A stretch of 64,000 bases of DNA from Enterococcus ureasiticus (GTDB lineage Bacteria > Bacillota > Bacilli > Lactobacillales > Enterococcaceae): assembly GCF_001730285.1 (NCBI RefSeq), contig NZ_MIJZ01000001.1, positions 744,001 to 808,000 on the forward strand, read 5' to 3'. The notes beneath the pieces were generated by a model, which worked only from the letters and a program-made list of their open reading frames with translations, ran no database searches and was not told the DNA's origin. A program made the translations under genes and the position numbers. Shown here one piece after another: positions 1 to 8,964 of the stretch; the first letter of the stretch is position 1; each line of letters begins with the position of its first letter.

Positions 1-40
1 TTCTATTATCTAAGTTACGCATTAGTTTATTTTTATTCAT
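1..40 (-). CDS. partial gene running off the left edge
   Basis: A minus-strand start ATG sits at 40-38 and reads MNKNKLMRNLDNR before the window ends. A purine-rich stretch (AAGGAAAAGGG) lies seven bases upstream and could be its ribosome site. A TATAAT box lies at 75-80 on the same strand, but no good -35 is seen. Thirteen codons do not allow a product call. It lies downstream of the tail genes and could belong to the same mobile region or be the first gene beyond it. Confidence 0.4.
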   Translation of the reverse strand, partial: MNKNKLMRNLDNR

Positions 41-265
41 TCTTCATCCCTTTTCCTTAAATCATACGCCTTTTATTATAACTTTCTATAGGGAGAAAAG
101 AAAGTATAGACTTGATGATTTTGGAAAAACTTTAAAGTACAAATTTATTAGTTATATTTATATTGTTTTTTCATTTTGACAAATCTATCCTTTTGGCTTA
201 CTTTTCTGTGTACGTTAAATTTTTATATGCATTGCTTTCTTGCACTTTGAAAGTATATAGATGAT

Positions 266-303
266 AAAAACACTCTAAATCTAATTAGATTTAGAGTGTT
301 TTT
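266..303. terminator. perfect 38-base palindromic terminator
   Basis: A perfect inverted repeat centred at 284/285, with arms AAAAACACTCTAAATCTAA and its complement. It has A-runs on one side and T-runs on the other, so it can stop transcription both ways. It closes the minus-strand tail operon, whose last stop is at 369. The rest of 41-368 is AT-rich and holds no gene that I can support. Confidence 0.8.
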
Positions 304-368
304 AATTGATGCTATGTTCTATTATAATTAATAGATAATTAGCATATAGATAGATAGATAAATACTTA

Positions 369-980
369 CTAATCTTGCAATCTAATAAACGCAGCCGTCT
401 TTATACCGCAACTAAGTATCTGCCCAGTAATACTAGTTTCAATAATTGCTCCTAAGCGATCACCCTTTTTTAATCTGCTACAATAGATTCCAAAACCATC
501 ATTTCTGTTCTTCCAAGCGTTGGATCCCCAACCTGCAATCCTATCTTCACCGCCTGCTCTGACGCCATTTTTAACAAAATTATAGTACCAAAAACCATCC
601 ACTGTTCCAACTGGTTGACACCAAGATTGAATCAAAATCGCATAGTACCCATCTGTATTGACAATAGCTTCATGTGTCGTTTTATTTACTGTCACAGGAA
701 TTTGTCCAGTATCGCCCAGAAGATTTCCAACAGTATTACCAAAGCCAACTAATTTACCATTCAAAGCTGTACCAGATAATTGTCCTTCCTTCCCATCAAT
801 CACAGAAATCTGAAAGTTACCTTCATCTACTAATTTCATTCCTGTCACAAGTGGCGATTTTAAAAAATTTTTAACTCCTGAAATCTCTTGGTCATCATTT
901 TTTGTTACAACTTCTTCAAAATTCCCTTGAATCGTTTCCGCTCCATTTTCCATTCCTCTATAAATTTTTTCTAATACCAT
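369..980 (-). CDS. phage tail tip / receptor-binding-like protein
   Basis: About 203 residues, last gene of the tail operon. The N-terminus (MENGAETIQGNFEEV, then TKNDDQEISGVKNF) resembles the start of tail-fibre and baseplate proteins in enterococcal and listerial siphophages. The C-terminal half, rich in Gly, Trp and Tyr, looks like a beta-sandwich head that could bind a cell-surface receptor. The GGAGG site is seven bases from the second of two adjacent ATGs, so I place the start at 980 rather than 983. It is short for a fibre and may work as the only tip. The receptor cannot be named from sequence. Confidence 0.6.
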   Translation of the reverse strand: MVLEKIYRGMENGAETIQGNFEEVVTKNDDQEISGVKNFLKSPLVTGMKLVDEGNFQISVIDGKEGQLSGTALNGKLVGFGNTVGNLLGDTGQIPVTVNKTTHEAIVNTDGYYAILIQSWCQPVGTVDGFWYYNFVKNGVRAGGEDRIAGWGSNAWKNRNDGFGIYCSRLKKGDRLGAIIETSITGQILSCGIKTAAFIRLQD

Positions 981-995
981 CATTTTTCCTCCTTC

Positions 996-1727
996 TTATT
1001 TACGTAATTCAAAAATAATTGAACGTACATTTTCTTCATCTATCATCATATAATGCAACTCATCCAGCATCACTAGTTCGGCTTCATTTTTATACTCAAC
1101 TGGTAATGAAACAACACTCTCATTAGCACCAATATGCGTTACTTGACTAGGAATTGATTGACTTGCTGAACCGCCAAATAATCCTATTGGCTCAGTCCCT
1201 AAGTTCATGACACCAATCGCATGTGTCCATGTTCGAACGTTTATTTCAGGCTGTACGCCCAAAGTATGATCAATCGTCACATCAAAACCAATCGGTAAAA
1301 ATTTAACAAGTAATTGTTCAATATTCTCCAATCGGTCATCTAACACTGGAAATTTACCGTACAACTCGCTATTTCTTGCATTAATCAATTCACTGTCAAC
1401 TGTTGCATTTTGCTGAACATCCCTAAATTGATCTTCTATTTTTGTTTGTCGCTGTTCGACTTGTGTTTGTCTTTTTTCTGTTTTATCGGCAATTTCTTTG
1501 ATTTTATTGAATAAAACACTCGAATATTCTGACATTCTAGCAATTGCTTCTCTTACATGACGACGCCACATTTTTGTTCTGACCCACAAAGCATATTTTT
1601 GAGTTAATGGATCGATCACACCAAATTTGATTGCCTCTTCGATCTCTTCAACATCTGTAGGATCTTTGTAATCTACCTCGTGATTTTCACCTGTGGGTTG
1701 TGTATCATAAAATTTTTGTTCTGGCAT
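996..1727 (-). CDS. phage upper baseplate-type structural protein
   Basis: 243 residues. The N-terminus (FYDTQPTGENHEVDYKDP, then an acidic helix and WVRTKMWRRHVREAIARM) is a pattern I associate with baseplate proteins lying between Tal and the receptor-binding protein. Residues about 70-105 form a short coiled coil rich in Glu, Gln and Lys. The rest looks globular and beta-rich. It sits 11 bases after the Tal-like gene and 12 bases before the tip gene. I infer that it links the tip to the tail end. Family assignment is by pattern and position, not by a catalytic motif. Confidence 0.55.
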   Translation of the reverse strand: MPEQKFYDTQPTGENHEVDYKDPTDVEEIEEAIKFGVIDPLTQKYALWVRTKMWRRHVREAIARMSEYSSVLFNKIKEIADKTEKRQTQVEQRQTKIEDQFRDVQQNATVDSELINARNSELYGKFPVLDDRLENIEQLLVKFLPIGFDVTIDHTLGVQPEINVRTWTHAIGVMNLGTEPIGLFGGSASQSIPSQVTHIGANESVVSLPVEYKNEAELVMLDELHYMMIDEENVRSIIFELRK

Positions 1728-1738
1728 TTTTTATTCAC

Positions 1739-3151
1739 CTACTTTTTCTGTAATTCTTTGATTAGTGTAAAAAGTTCTTCTATTTTAGTTTGTTGCTCTG
1801 TTAATTTTATTTCTTGCGTTTGAATCAGTTCTTTTTGTTCGACAAGTATATTGTTTTGTTCTTCTAATCCTTGTTTTTGTTCGTTAAGTGATTGTTCGAA
1901 TTGTGGTATTACAGCTGTTTGTTCCTCTAACTGTTGCGCTTGTGCTTTCAATCCGTCGATTGTTCGACTACTGGCTCCAACATTCGTTTTAACCGTTTCT
2001 AATGTTTGCTGCATACCTTTATACTCTAGTTGATATTGTGAAAACGTCTTTTTTCCACTACCAATCGTTAATCTGATTTTTTGCGGATTCAAAATATCGA
2101 TTTTTTTCTCGATAACTTGCAATGTTTCTTTTTCGTACAAATAGGGATTGGAGACTGGATATGAATTCCCCAACTTAATGATTTCGTAGCGATTGTCCAG
2201 TAAACCTAGTTCAATTACTTCTGCACTCCAAGTAACAAGCATCAAACGTTGATTATTGAGATACTCCTGTCCTCTGCGTTTTAAAGTATTTTTATCGGTT
2301 ATATTAGGAAAATCGACGATTGATTGAATCACACCAAATTTTTTAACAAGTGATGCATCTTCTAAAAAGTTTTTGCCATCATTGACGCTCTCAATCGTAG
2401 TTTTAGGGCGAAATTGATTCGTTTGTGCATCTGTTGTATCGTCCATTTCTAAATCTTTCCCTGTAAGTACGATTCTCGTAGCTAATTCAGAAATATCGAT
2501 TTCGCGGCTAGCACTTTTTAAATTACGAGCGATTTGTAAAGGAGTGTTAGAAGTTGCCCCATACTCTGCCAAATAATCTAAATACAGCTGGCCATTTTTT
2601 TCTCTAAGAACTAAATAGCCTCCTAAACGATCCAGTAATTGATTTTTGATAATATCAGCAGTTTTTCCATAATCTGAACCTCGATAAACTTTTTCAGACT
2701 CTGTCACTGTGACTGTCCCTAAATAGATTTTTTTGTAATTCTCCACTTGATTATTATGCTCATTCAATAATTTTCCTAAAAATTGGCTAACCGTCATTAT
2801 CGTACTTTTCATATATTTTTGCGTACTATCATATAGAAACGCTTTTTGATCTTCACATAGTATTTTTTCGATAAAATGCCCTTCGCCATTCATTGTATTG
2901 GAAATACTCGCAACTCTGCCTTTGAATAGTTGTCCATTACGATCAGAGATAGTCAGTAAATTAATGATTGGTTCGGTTTTTCTATATATGGGGTTATTGA
3001 CATTTATCGAAAATTCAAATGTACTAATACCTAAACCTTCTAAGGATAATTCAAGGTTTCCAGAGTTTACTTTGTTTCCGTAATTAGCTGGCTCATGTAT
3101 CACAGTTCCCTTTTTATCATGAGCATCTTTAAAGAGTGTTACGCGGTACAT
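1739..3151 (-). CDS. tail-associated (Tal / tail spike) minor structural protein
   Basis: 470 residues. The first roughly 370 match the siphophage 'minor structural protein' or Tal N-terminal fold, which forms a trimer closing the tail under Dit (for example the NINLLTISDR-like hub and LLDRLGGYLVLREKNGQLYLDYL). Residues about 375-470 are a long Gln/Glu/Lys heptad coiled coil. There is no lysozyme, endopeptidase or other wall-cutting domain after the hub, so it is a short Tal. The ATG overlaps the dit stop by one base (TAATG), showing translational coupling. Confidence 0.8.
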   Translation of the reverse strand: MYRVTLFKDAHDKKGTVIHEPANYGNKVNSGNLELSLEGLGISTFEFSINVNNPIYRKTEPIINLLTISDRNGQLFKGRVASISNTMNGEGHFIEKILCEDQKAFLYDSTQKYMKSTIMTVSQFLGKLLNEHNNQVENYKKIYLGTVTVTESEKVYRGSDYGKTADIIKNQLLDRLGGYLVLREKNGQLYLDYLAEYGATSNTPLQIARNLKSASREIDISELATRIVLTGKDLEMDDTTDAQTNQFRPKTTIESVNDGKNFLEDASLVKKFGVIQSIVDFPNITDKNTLKRRGQEYLNNQRLMLVTWSAEVIELGLLDNRYEIIKLGNSYPVSNPYLYEKETLQVIEKKIDILNPQKIRLTIGSGKKTFSQYQLEYKGMQQTLETVKTNVGASSRTIDGLKAQAQQLEEQTAVIPQFEQSLNEQKQGLEEQNNILVEQKELIQTQEIKLTEQQTKIEELFTLIKELQKK

Positions 3152-3870
3152 TACACCATCACCTCAGTTTCAGTGATAAAACGAATGTGACCACTTCCGA
3201 TAATAGTGAGGTGATTTTCCCCTCTTTTTAATTTGAAGAATAAATCTTGATTTTGTCCTTTTTGGATATCCAAAGATTCACCGTCATCCGTGATCAATTG
3301 CATTTTTCCTGTAGCAGTAATGATTGGACTCGTTGCATTTACGCCTTCATTGATCAATAAAATGTTTCTTTGCCCTTTCACAAAGAATCCTGTCCATTGA
3401 TCCACACCATCAACAAAATAATCTACATCAAATTCGTCAGTATAGCCCGCTGCATCTTTTAAGGCAAATGGGTAGCAATCAAACGTTATCGTTAGAATCA
3501 GTACATTTCGACTTTGGTCATCCTCTGCAATCACACTTGTACATTTTCCTAACCAGTGACAACCATCTAACCATGAATCCGTAATCGCTGAGACTTCATT
3601 TAATATCAATTGTTCCTTCGCTTCTTGTTCTAAGCGTTTACGTTCTTCATAGCTAGTTAGTGGTCGATATAATTTCACAGTGAGTTTTCGATTATCAAAA
3701 ACTTTTTCTCCTAACAACATTGAAAAATCATAGACACCTTGCATGAAGGGAATACTTTCAATAATTTCTTGTTCATCTGGACTGGGCGCATCGTGTTCTA
3801 AAACATAATAGCCAGCTTCTTTACTGTTGAAACGTCCCATTTCGATATATTCATTTATTTCAATCCCCAT
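3151..3870 (-). CDS. distal tail protein (Dit)
   Basis: 239 residues, the usual size of a siphophage Dit. Dit forms the hexameric ring joining the tail tube to the tip complex. It shows the N-terminal belt-domain pattern (RFNSKEAGYYVLEHDAPSPD, IPFMQGVYDFS, LTVKLYRP) and a C-terminal galectin-like part (NILLINEGVNATSPIITATG, FFKLKRGENHLTIIGSG). It lies between tape measure and Tal, and its start codon overlaps the tape-measure stop by one base, as is standard in siphophage tail operons. Confidence 0.85.
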   Translation of the reverse strand: MGIEINEYIEMGRFNSKEAGYYVLEHDAPSPDEQEIIESIPFMQGVYDFSMLLGEKVFDNRKLTVKLYRPLTSYEERKRLEQEAKEQLILNEVSAITDSWLDGCHWLGKCTSVIAEDDQSRNVLILTITFDCYPFALKDAAGYTDEFDVDYFVDGVDQWTGFFVKGQRNILLINEGVNATSPIITATGKMQLITDDGESLDIQKGQNQDLFFKLKRGENHLTIIGSGHIRFITETEVMV

Positions 3871-6800
3871 TAGCGATACCTCCCTGCAAATCCTGCTTGA
3901 TTTCCTAAAAAACCATCCATTTGATTGCCAATTCCGCCAACCAAAGCACCGCTTTCCAGAACCACTTTCATATTTTTGATTGTTTCGATCATTTCATGCA
4001 TTTGATTTACCATGCTGTTTTGGACGTCATGTTCTACTTTTAAAGTTGCTGTAGGCGCATTGGCATTTTTATCTGATACTGCATTTTGGATCTCATTGAC
4101 CATATTTCTGGCACTTGCTACTGCAACTTCTGTATCTTCTTCGATTCCCACAGCCACACCTTGTGCGATAAATTTACCAACAGTATCTCTAAAAAGCCTT
4201 GAAGGTGACTTAATTTCTGCTTTTTTCTTGGCTTCCTCATTTACTGCACTCACAAGTTGCCGCATAGCCTCTACAGCTGATTCTCTTCCGTTATTTATTC
4301 CTGTAGCAACACCGGCTGCCATGTTCGAACCTACGGAATTGAAATCCACTGATCCAGCAGCGTTACTAGCGGCATTTCCAAGTGTACGACCAGCATTTTC
4401 AGCCTGACCTACCTGTTGTACAACCCCAACTGCATAGGCACCTGTATTCCCTCCACCTACTGCGTTAAATTGAGCATCTTTTTGTTTCAAAGTATCAGTT
4501 GCCGCTGATGAAATTTGTTTACTCCCAGCTTGAACATCTCCAATTTTAGAAGCTGAACCTTTATTCATTGAACTAATTAATAAGGCACCAACATCGTTAG
4601 CATCAAGCTCTCCGGCTTTTAACCCTTCAATCAACTTGTTCTTCCCAATATCCCCCTGTGAGAATAATTCATCTGGCAAACCGCTGATTCCAGCAATTGC
4701 ATTTTGACTTAATTGCATTCCAACTTGTGTTAAATCACCACTTTGTAATGCCGTTAAAAGACTGTCAGTAGCTTCAAGACCACGACTTTGTAAAATTCCA
4801 GCAAGAACAGTCATTTGATCATTGACACTATTGTTTGATTCACCATATTTACTTACAATATTTGCTAACTCTTGACCCGTCATTTCGCCCATACCTTTTA
4901 AACCATTGGACACCGTTTCAGCTTTTAATAGTTCATTTTTCTGTAACATCGTTAACATATCAGTACCGGCCTGAGTTTGTTGTTCTTTGGCTTGTTCATT
5001 GTGTAAAGATAATGCAGTGAGCTGCTGATTTAAATTAGCTTTTTGTACTTCATCAGAAGTTTCGTTGATTTGTTGTTTCAGTGATGCCATTTCTTCTTCA
5101 TTTGTGACCATCTGCTCTTTTCTATTTTGATAAAGAGCTTGTGTCGCACTTACTGTTGCTTGCAATTCCGTTTCACTTAATTGTTGCCCTAATTCTAATT
5201 TCTTTTGACTGGCTTCTATAAGTAATTGTTGTTGCTCCATTAAACCTTCACGAACAGCATCGTTTTGCTCTTGTAGTGTTTTTCGTTGCTCTTCAGTTAA
5301 TTCTTGTCCTTCTAAGGTTTTATTGTTAAGTAACATCTCTTTATTCGCGTTTGCAATAGTCAACATTTCACTAGAGCCAACACTAGCTTGAGTGATCATC
5401 ATTGAATATGCGTTACTTTGTGCGGCAATTTGTTTTTCGCCTGTTAATTCATCCGCTTTGGCAAGTTCTTCGCCAACTTTTTCCTTCATTGATTTCATGC
5501 TCTCCGCATGTCTGCCCATGATTTGCTCTGCAGCTTCAAAACGAGCTGTTGATTGTTCCATTCCTTCACCAGAAAATGCAGTAATTGCTGCTTGTCCAAC
5601 TTCGGAATATTTGGATTTTAGACTGTCGATCCTGTTTCCAGCTTCATCTAAGCTAGTCTTGTAAGATTCGCCCATTTCTTTGACCTGCTCACCTGTGATT
5701 GCAGCCTCTTTTCCAAGTTCTTTCGTTGATTCTGTCAATACCCCTTTAACAGCTGAATTCTCTCCTAAATTTTTAAAATCATCTACGATTCCACTGATAC
5801 TGTCTTTGACTTTACTAAATTCCTCATCAGCACCTTTGAAATCCCCAGTTAAAAGTTTCCAAACGCTTTTTCCTAGCGTTAATAGCGTCATAAATCCATT
5901 CACAACCGACATAACTGATACTACTAAAAATCTGAAAGCATCGACTACCGCTGCTGCAGCAACTACTAAAGTTTCAATTAAAAAGGCTCCAACTGGTTTT
6001 AAAACTGACATCAGCTGATTAAAAACTGGTGCTAAACTTGTGATTGATCCCTTAATAACGCCAAATGCAGAAGACACAAACCCTTGGATGTTATTAAAAT
6101 TTGATTTCCAGGCAACAGACATTGCTACAACTGCCGCGATAATCAACGCAAGACCAATTCCAATAGGATTTGCTAGTAAAAACGCTCCGATAGTTTGAAT
6201 TGATCCTATTGCTCCTGATGCCATACTAGCAATTTGAGTTTGAAAAAAAGGAACAATTCCGCCTGCGTTTGCAATCGACAGTTTGAACCCGTTCATTCCA
6301 ATTGAAGCAGACTGACCTAAATTTTTCATAGAACCTATTACATTTGTTGCCATGTTTCCCAATGTACTTTGGAAAAAGGGAACGACTCCGCCTGCTTCTG
6401 TAATAGATGCTCCTAGAGTACTCATTGAAGATGATACAAAGGAACTCATACTCCCAAGTAATTCAGTCGTACTTGTAACCATTCCACTGATTTTGCCTTG
6501 AAAAAGTGGAACGACACCTCCAGATTCTTCGACAGCCGACTGAAAGTTAGACATTGCAGTTGTGACATTTGAATCGATAGTTGAGAAGAATTCTGATACC
6601 ATATTCCCCGTACTCGTAATATTATTTATAAATTCTCCACCAAGAGTATTGTTCAGTTTTACTAAATCGTTCTTCACCTTAACAAAAGTTTGACCATATT
6701 TTTCATATTCAGCTAAAATACTCGATACTAAACCACTTGAAACACTCAGTAGATCCATAGAACCTGCGACAGTTCCTAGGTCATTTCCTAACTGAATGCT

Positions 6801-6893
6801 CACTTGACTAGCTGACTGGGCTATTTTTGAAAATTCTTTTAAAAAATCAGATGTCTGTTGAATTGAGCTCTTCGTTTCATTTTTTTTTCCCAT
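3870..6893 (-). CDS. phage tail tape measure protein
   Basis: 1007 residues. Tape measure proteins set tail length and help DNA or tail passage through the membrane. Residues 125-132, 168-175 and 211-218 repeat the motif GGVVPxFQ at an exact 43-residue spacing. Hydrophobic stretches follow at about 237-261 and 300-335. Residues about 470-650 are helical and Gln/Glu-rich, and the C-terminus contains SPSRLFRDTVGKFIAQGVA, a motif common near the end of these proteins. At about 0.15 nm per residue (a general rule) the tail would be near 150 nm. The ATG overlaps the preceding stop by one base. The reading frame is intact, which argues against advanced decay. Confidence 0.92.
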   Translation of the reverse strand: MGKKNETKSSIQQTSDFLKEFSKIAQSASQVSIQLGNDLGTVAGSMDLLSVSSGLVSSILAEYEKYGQTFVKVKNDLVKLNNTLGGEFINNITSTGNMVSEFFSTIDSNVTTAMSNFQSAVEESGGVVPLFQGKISGMVTSTTELLGSMSSFVSSSMSTLGASITEAGGVVPFFQSTLGNMATNVIGSMKNLGQSASIGMNGFKLSIANAGGIVPFFQTQIASMASGAIGSIQTIGAFLLANPIGIGLALIIAAVVAMSVAWKSNFNNIQGFVSSAFGVIKGSITSLAPVFNQLMSVLKPVGAFLIETLVVAAAAVVDAFRFLVVSVMSVVNGFMTLLTLGKSVWKLLTGDFKGADEEFSKVKDSISGIVDDFKNLGENSAVKGVLTESTKELGKEAAITGEQVKEMGESYKTSLDEAGNRIDSLKSKYSEVGQAAITAFSGEGMEQSTARFEAAEQIMGRHAESMKSMKEKVGEELAKADELTGEKQIAAQSNAYSMMITQASVGSSEMLTIANANKEMLLNNKTLEGQELTEEQRKTLQEQNDAVREGLMEQQQLLIEASQKKLELGQQLSETELQATVSATQALYQNRKEQMVTNEEEMASLKQQINETSDEVQKANLNQQLTALSLHNEQAKEQQTQAGTDMLTMLQKNELLKAETVSNGLKGMGEMTGQELANIVSKYGESNNSVNDQMTVLAGILQSRGLEATDSLLTALQSGDLTQVGMQLSQNAIAGISGLPDELFSQGDIGKNKLIEGLKAGELDANDVGALLISSMNKGSASKIGDVQAGSKQISSAATDTLKQKDAQFNAVGGGNTGAYAVGVVQQVGQAENAGRTLGNAASNAAGSVDFNSVGSNMAAGVATGINNGRESAVEAMRQLVSAVNEEAKKKAEIKSPSRLFRDTVGKFIAQGVAVGIEEDTEVAVASARNMVNEIQNAVSDKNANAPTATLKVEHDVQNSMVNQMHEMIETIKNMKVVLESGALVGGIGNQMDGFLGNQAGFAGRYR

Positions 6894-7198
6894 TATTTAC
6901 CTCCTCTCTGGTTCTTTTTAGCCACGATTTCTTTTGCTCGTAAAAGACGTTTGCGCATTTCATACAAATCCTCCGTATCCTCCTGTTTTTGAATACTTGT
7001 TTGTTTGAAATCCGCTAAAATCCTTTGTTCATTTTTTTCGTAGTCATAAATACTTTTTACATCTTTTATCGTGAAACGGCCTTTCTTTTCCGCTTTAAAT
7101 AAGCGATTCGCAAAAGCTGCCGCATATACTCTTCGTTCATTTTCGTTTTCGTTCAACAAATAAGCTTTTGTTCTGAGTGAGTATTCCCAAGGAGTCAT
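6893..7198 (-). CDS. tail assembly chaperone, frameshift extension (GT-type T domain)
   Basis: 101 residues from the first ATG, but that ATG is probably internal. The open frame continues upstream of 7198, with no stop, through the end of the preceding chaperone. It reads SCFRYFSGITLKEIEQ immediately before MTPWEYSLR, which is the usual sequence before this motif in the family. No ATG, GTG or TTG start lies between. The frame is -1 relative to the G-type gene, as in siphophage G/GT pairs. I therefore infer that the product is made as a frameshift fusion that recruits tape measure protein. No classical slippery heptamer is obvious; the nearest run is GCAAAAG (7281-7287, minus). Confidence 0.75.
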   Translation of the reverse strand: MTPWEYSLRTKAYLLNENENERRVYAAAFANRLFKAEKKGRFTIKDVKSIYDYEKNEQRILADFKQTSIQKQEDTEDLYEMRKRLLRAKEIVAKKNQRGGK

Positions 7199-7251
7199 TT
7201 GCTCGATTTCTTTTAATGTGATCCCTGAAAAATACCGAAAACAGCTAAGAA

Positions 7252-7659
7252 CTATTTCGTCATAGCTTGCTCCAAACCGGCTTTTGCTTGTGCTTCGACT
7301 GTTTTCATCATTTGCTCGATCGTGGCTTTGATCTTCAGTGTCCGTTTTTTCAATAATGGTGCTGACGTTAAGAACTCGATAAAATTTTCAAATAATGATT
7401 CAACCTCATCTGACGTTTCTAAGTAATGAATGATGTCACGCTCTTCTAGCTCATCATAGGTGCTTAAACTTGCAATCAAAACTTCCTTTAGCGCGTTAGG
7501 ATCACCGTCGATCAGTCCACCGATCAATAGAGTTAAATTGTCTACTTGCTCTGAATCTTTTGGTAAGGCATTAATTTCATTTAAGAACTTGAATCCAAAA
7601 ATCAAAGGATATTTTTTGTCTGCGATTGTTATTACTGCTTTAATTGCTTTTTTTGCCAT
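7252..7659 (-). CDS. tail assembly chaperone (G-type)
   Basis: 135 residues from MAKKAIKAV. That start is chosen because GGAGG lies eight bases before it; the longer upstream reading has no ribosome site. The protein is small and acidic in its second half (IGGLIDGDPNALKEVLIASL, DEVESLFENFIEFL), typical of the chaperone encoded between the major tail protein and the tape measure. It binds the tape measure during tube assembly and is absent from the mature tail. It pairs with the -1 frame at 6893-7254. Confidence 0.8.
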   Translation of the reverse strand: MAKKAIKAVITIADKKYPLIFGFKFLNEINALPKDSEQVDNLTLLIGGLIDGDPNALKEVLIASLSTYDELEERDIIHYLETSDEVESLFENFIEFLTSAPLLKKRTLKIKATIEQMMKTVEAQAKAGLEQAMTK

Positions 7660-7750
7660 GTAGTATTCCTCCAATAAATTTTTTAAACAATGAGAGACAA
7701 AACTGAACACGTCTCGCCTCTACATTGATATTTTTGATTAGGTAACTGTA

Positions 7751-8308
7751 TTATTCAGCTGGTGCTGATGGTGTTGTTTGTGGTTCGTAAATAGCTTTGG
7801 GTTCTTCTGGTTTGGCATCTACCACTGTGTCATAGAAGAATGCTTTAGCCAATTCATCATTTTCAGCGTCTACAGTTGCTTCACCGTTTACTAATAAACC
7901 GTTTAGATTTAACATAGTTGAAACAGATGCATTGCTTTCTGCTTCCGCAGCATCAGGAAAGTTCCCTAAAATACCGGTACCATATTGTGCTTTATACTTA
8001 CGCATTTCACCTTCTACTGGATTATCAAAAAAGATTCGCCACACTTCGATCTCTTCACCGTTTTCATAAGCATATTCCAACATGCTGAAAACATCTGTGT
8101 TTGTTTTTAGAAATTCCATTTCGATATTTGATTCGATACTGCCGCCAGTAGCTACACTTCCATCTTTAGTCGCTTGTGTTTCTACGTTTGTTTCGCGATT
8201 ATACGTATGACTCATTTCTAAAGCTAGTAACCCAGCTTTTTTGTGTGCACGTTCCTTTAATAAACGAAACATTAATTTGACATTTTTACCATGAATTGCT
8301 TTTTCCAT
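7751..8308 (-). CDS. major tail tube protein (TP901-1 type)
   Basis: 185 residues, the normal size for a siphophage major tail protein, which polymerises as rings to make the tube. Sequence such as LLALEMSHTYNRETNVETQATKDG, split by SIESNIEMEFLKTNTDVFSM and FFDNPVEGEMRKYKAQYGTG, fits the TP901-1 major tail family. The C-terminus is Pro/Ala/Thr-rich (about 168-185). It is the first clearly recognisable morphogenesis gene of the operon. In complete phages, capsid, head completion and tail terminator genes would precede it; here only two small genes do. Confidence 0.85.
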   Translation of the reverse strand: MEKAIHGKNVKLMFRLLKERAHKKAGLLALEMSHTYNRETNVETQATKDGSVATGGSIESNIEMEFLKTNTDVFSMLEYAYENGEEIEVWRIFFDNPVEGEMRKYKAQYGTGILGNFPDAAEAESNASVSTMLNLNGLLVNGEATVDAENDELAKAFFYDTVVDAKPEEPKAIYEPQTTPSAPAE

Positions 8309-8332
8309 AATTGATTCTCTCCTCTTGATTAA

Positions 8333-8515
8333 CTATTTTTGGTGTATCATAATTGCCTTTTCCAGACCTTTTTTCGTGATAAATGCTTGCACGTTTCCAT
8401 TGCTTTTTATGTCTTCAATGCTTGGACTTTTTTTCGTTACATAATAATTGATTTTTATGTCCCTGTTCTTTGAAGATGCTTTTATTTTTCCTGTACTGAA
8501 AAATAGTTTATCCAA
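8333..8515 (-). CDS. small unknown protein before the tail operon
   Basis: 60 residues read from a TTG codon six bases after the preceding stop, with only a weak GGA upstream. It is basic (pI high from Lys) and ends EKAIMIHQK. I do not recognise it. Its position between a scaffold-like remnant and the major tail protein is where head completion and tail terminator genes normally lie. It may be a remnant of one of these or a new small tail gene. Confidence 0.4.
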   Translation of the reverse strand: MDKLFFSTGKIKASSKNRDIKINYYVTKKSPSIEDIKSNGNVQAFITKKGLEKAIMIHQK

Positions 8516-8521
8516 TTCCGA

Positions 8522-8902
8522 CTATTGTATTTCTTTGTTTCCTTTTTTAATAGAAGAAACAAAAGCTACGATTGCTTGCGCGTTTTTTTTAGTCATTTCT
8601 ATGCTTTCATCAACAACGCAATCAATAATGTCTATATCAAAGGATAGATCATTATTTAAGAAAATAGTTATCACTTCTCTATAAGAAGAAAGAGTGTTTT
8701 TTTGCTGCTCAAAACAAGCAATTTCTGCTTTTCTTTTTTGCTGCCAGCGATTATGCTTTTGTTTAATGATTCTATCTACATCAGCATCTGTGTATTTATA
8801 CTCTTGATTTTTTTCGATTTTAATTCTCTCCTTTGTTATAAACTTATCTTTACCTTTGCTATGTTTTAATAATAAATTATTTTGTGAAGGTTCACCGCTC
8901 AA
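8522..8902 (-). CDS. scaffold-like (DUF4355-type) protein, apparently shortened
   Basis: 126 residues, read from TTG at 8902 with GGGAGG just upstream. The segment YKYTDADVDRIIKQKHNRWQ resembles the start of phage scaffold proteins of the DUF4355 type. The end (CVVDESIEMTKKNAQAIVAF) resembles their C-terminal helix. Complete members are commonly longer (about 180-200 residues) and have more acidic N-termini. The expected next gene, the capsid, is absent. I infer a remnant of head morphogenesis whose function is lost or changed. This call rests on similarity of pattern only. Confidence 0.45.
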   Translation of the reverse strand: MSGEPSQNNLLLKHSKGKDKFITKERIKIEKNQEYKYTDADVDRIIKQKHNRWQQKRKAEIACFEQQKNTLSSYREVITIFLNNDLSFDIDIIDCVVDESIEMTKKNAQAIVAFVSSIKKGNKEIQ

Positions 8903-8964
8903 AATCCTCCCAATTTTCTTTCATAATTCTGTCGAGTGAAATTTTTATAAGATGTCGTTAACAG

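Noticed and set aside
178-303. Small RNA from a TTGACA promoter at 178 ending at the 266-303 terminator
   Set aside because: The -10 (TACTTT) is poor and nothing else supports a transcript.
8892-8924. Ten-codon peptide MKENWEDFER before the scaffold-like gene
   Set aside because: Short, no ribosome site of its own; the GGGAGG inside it serves the TTG start at 8902.
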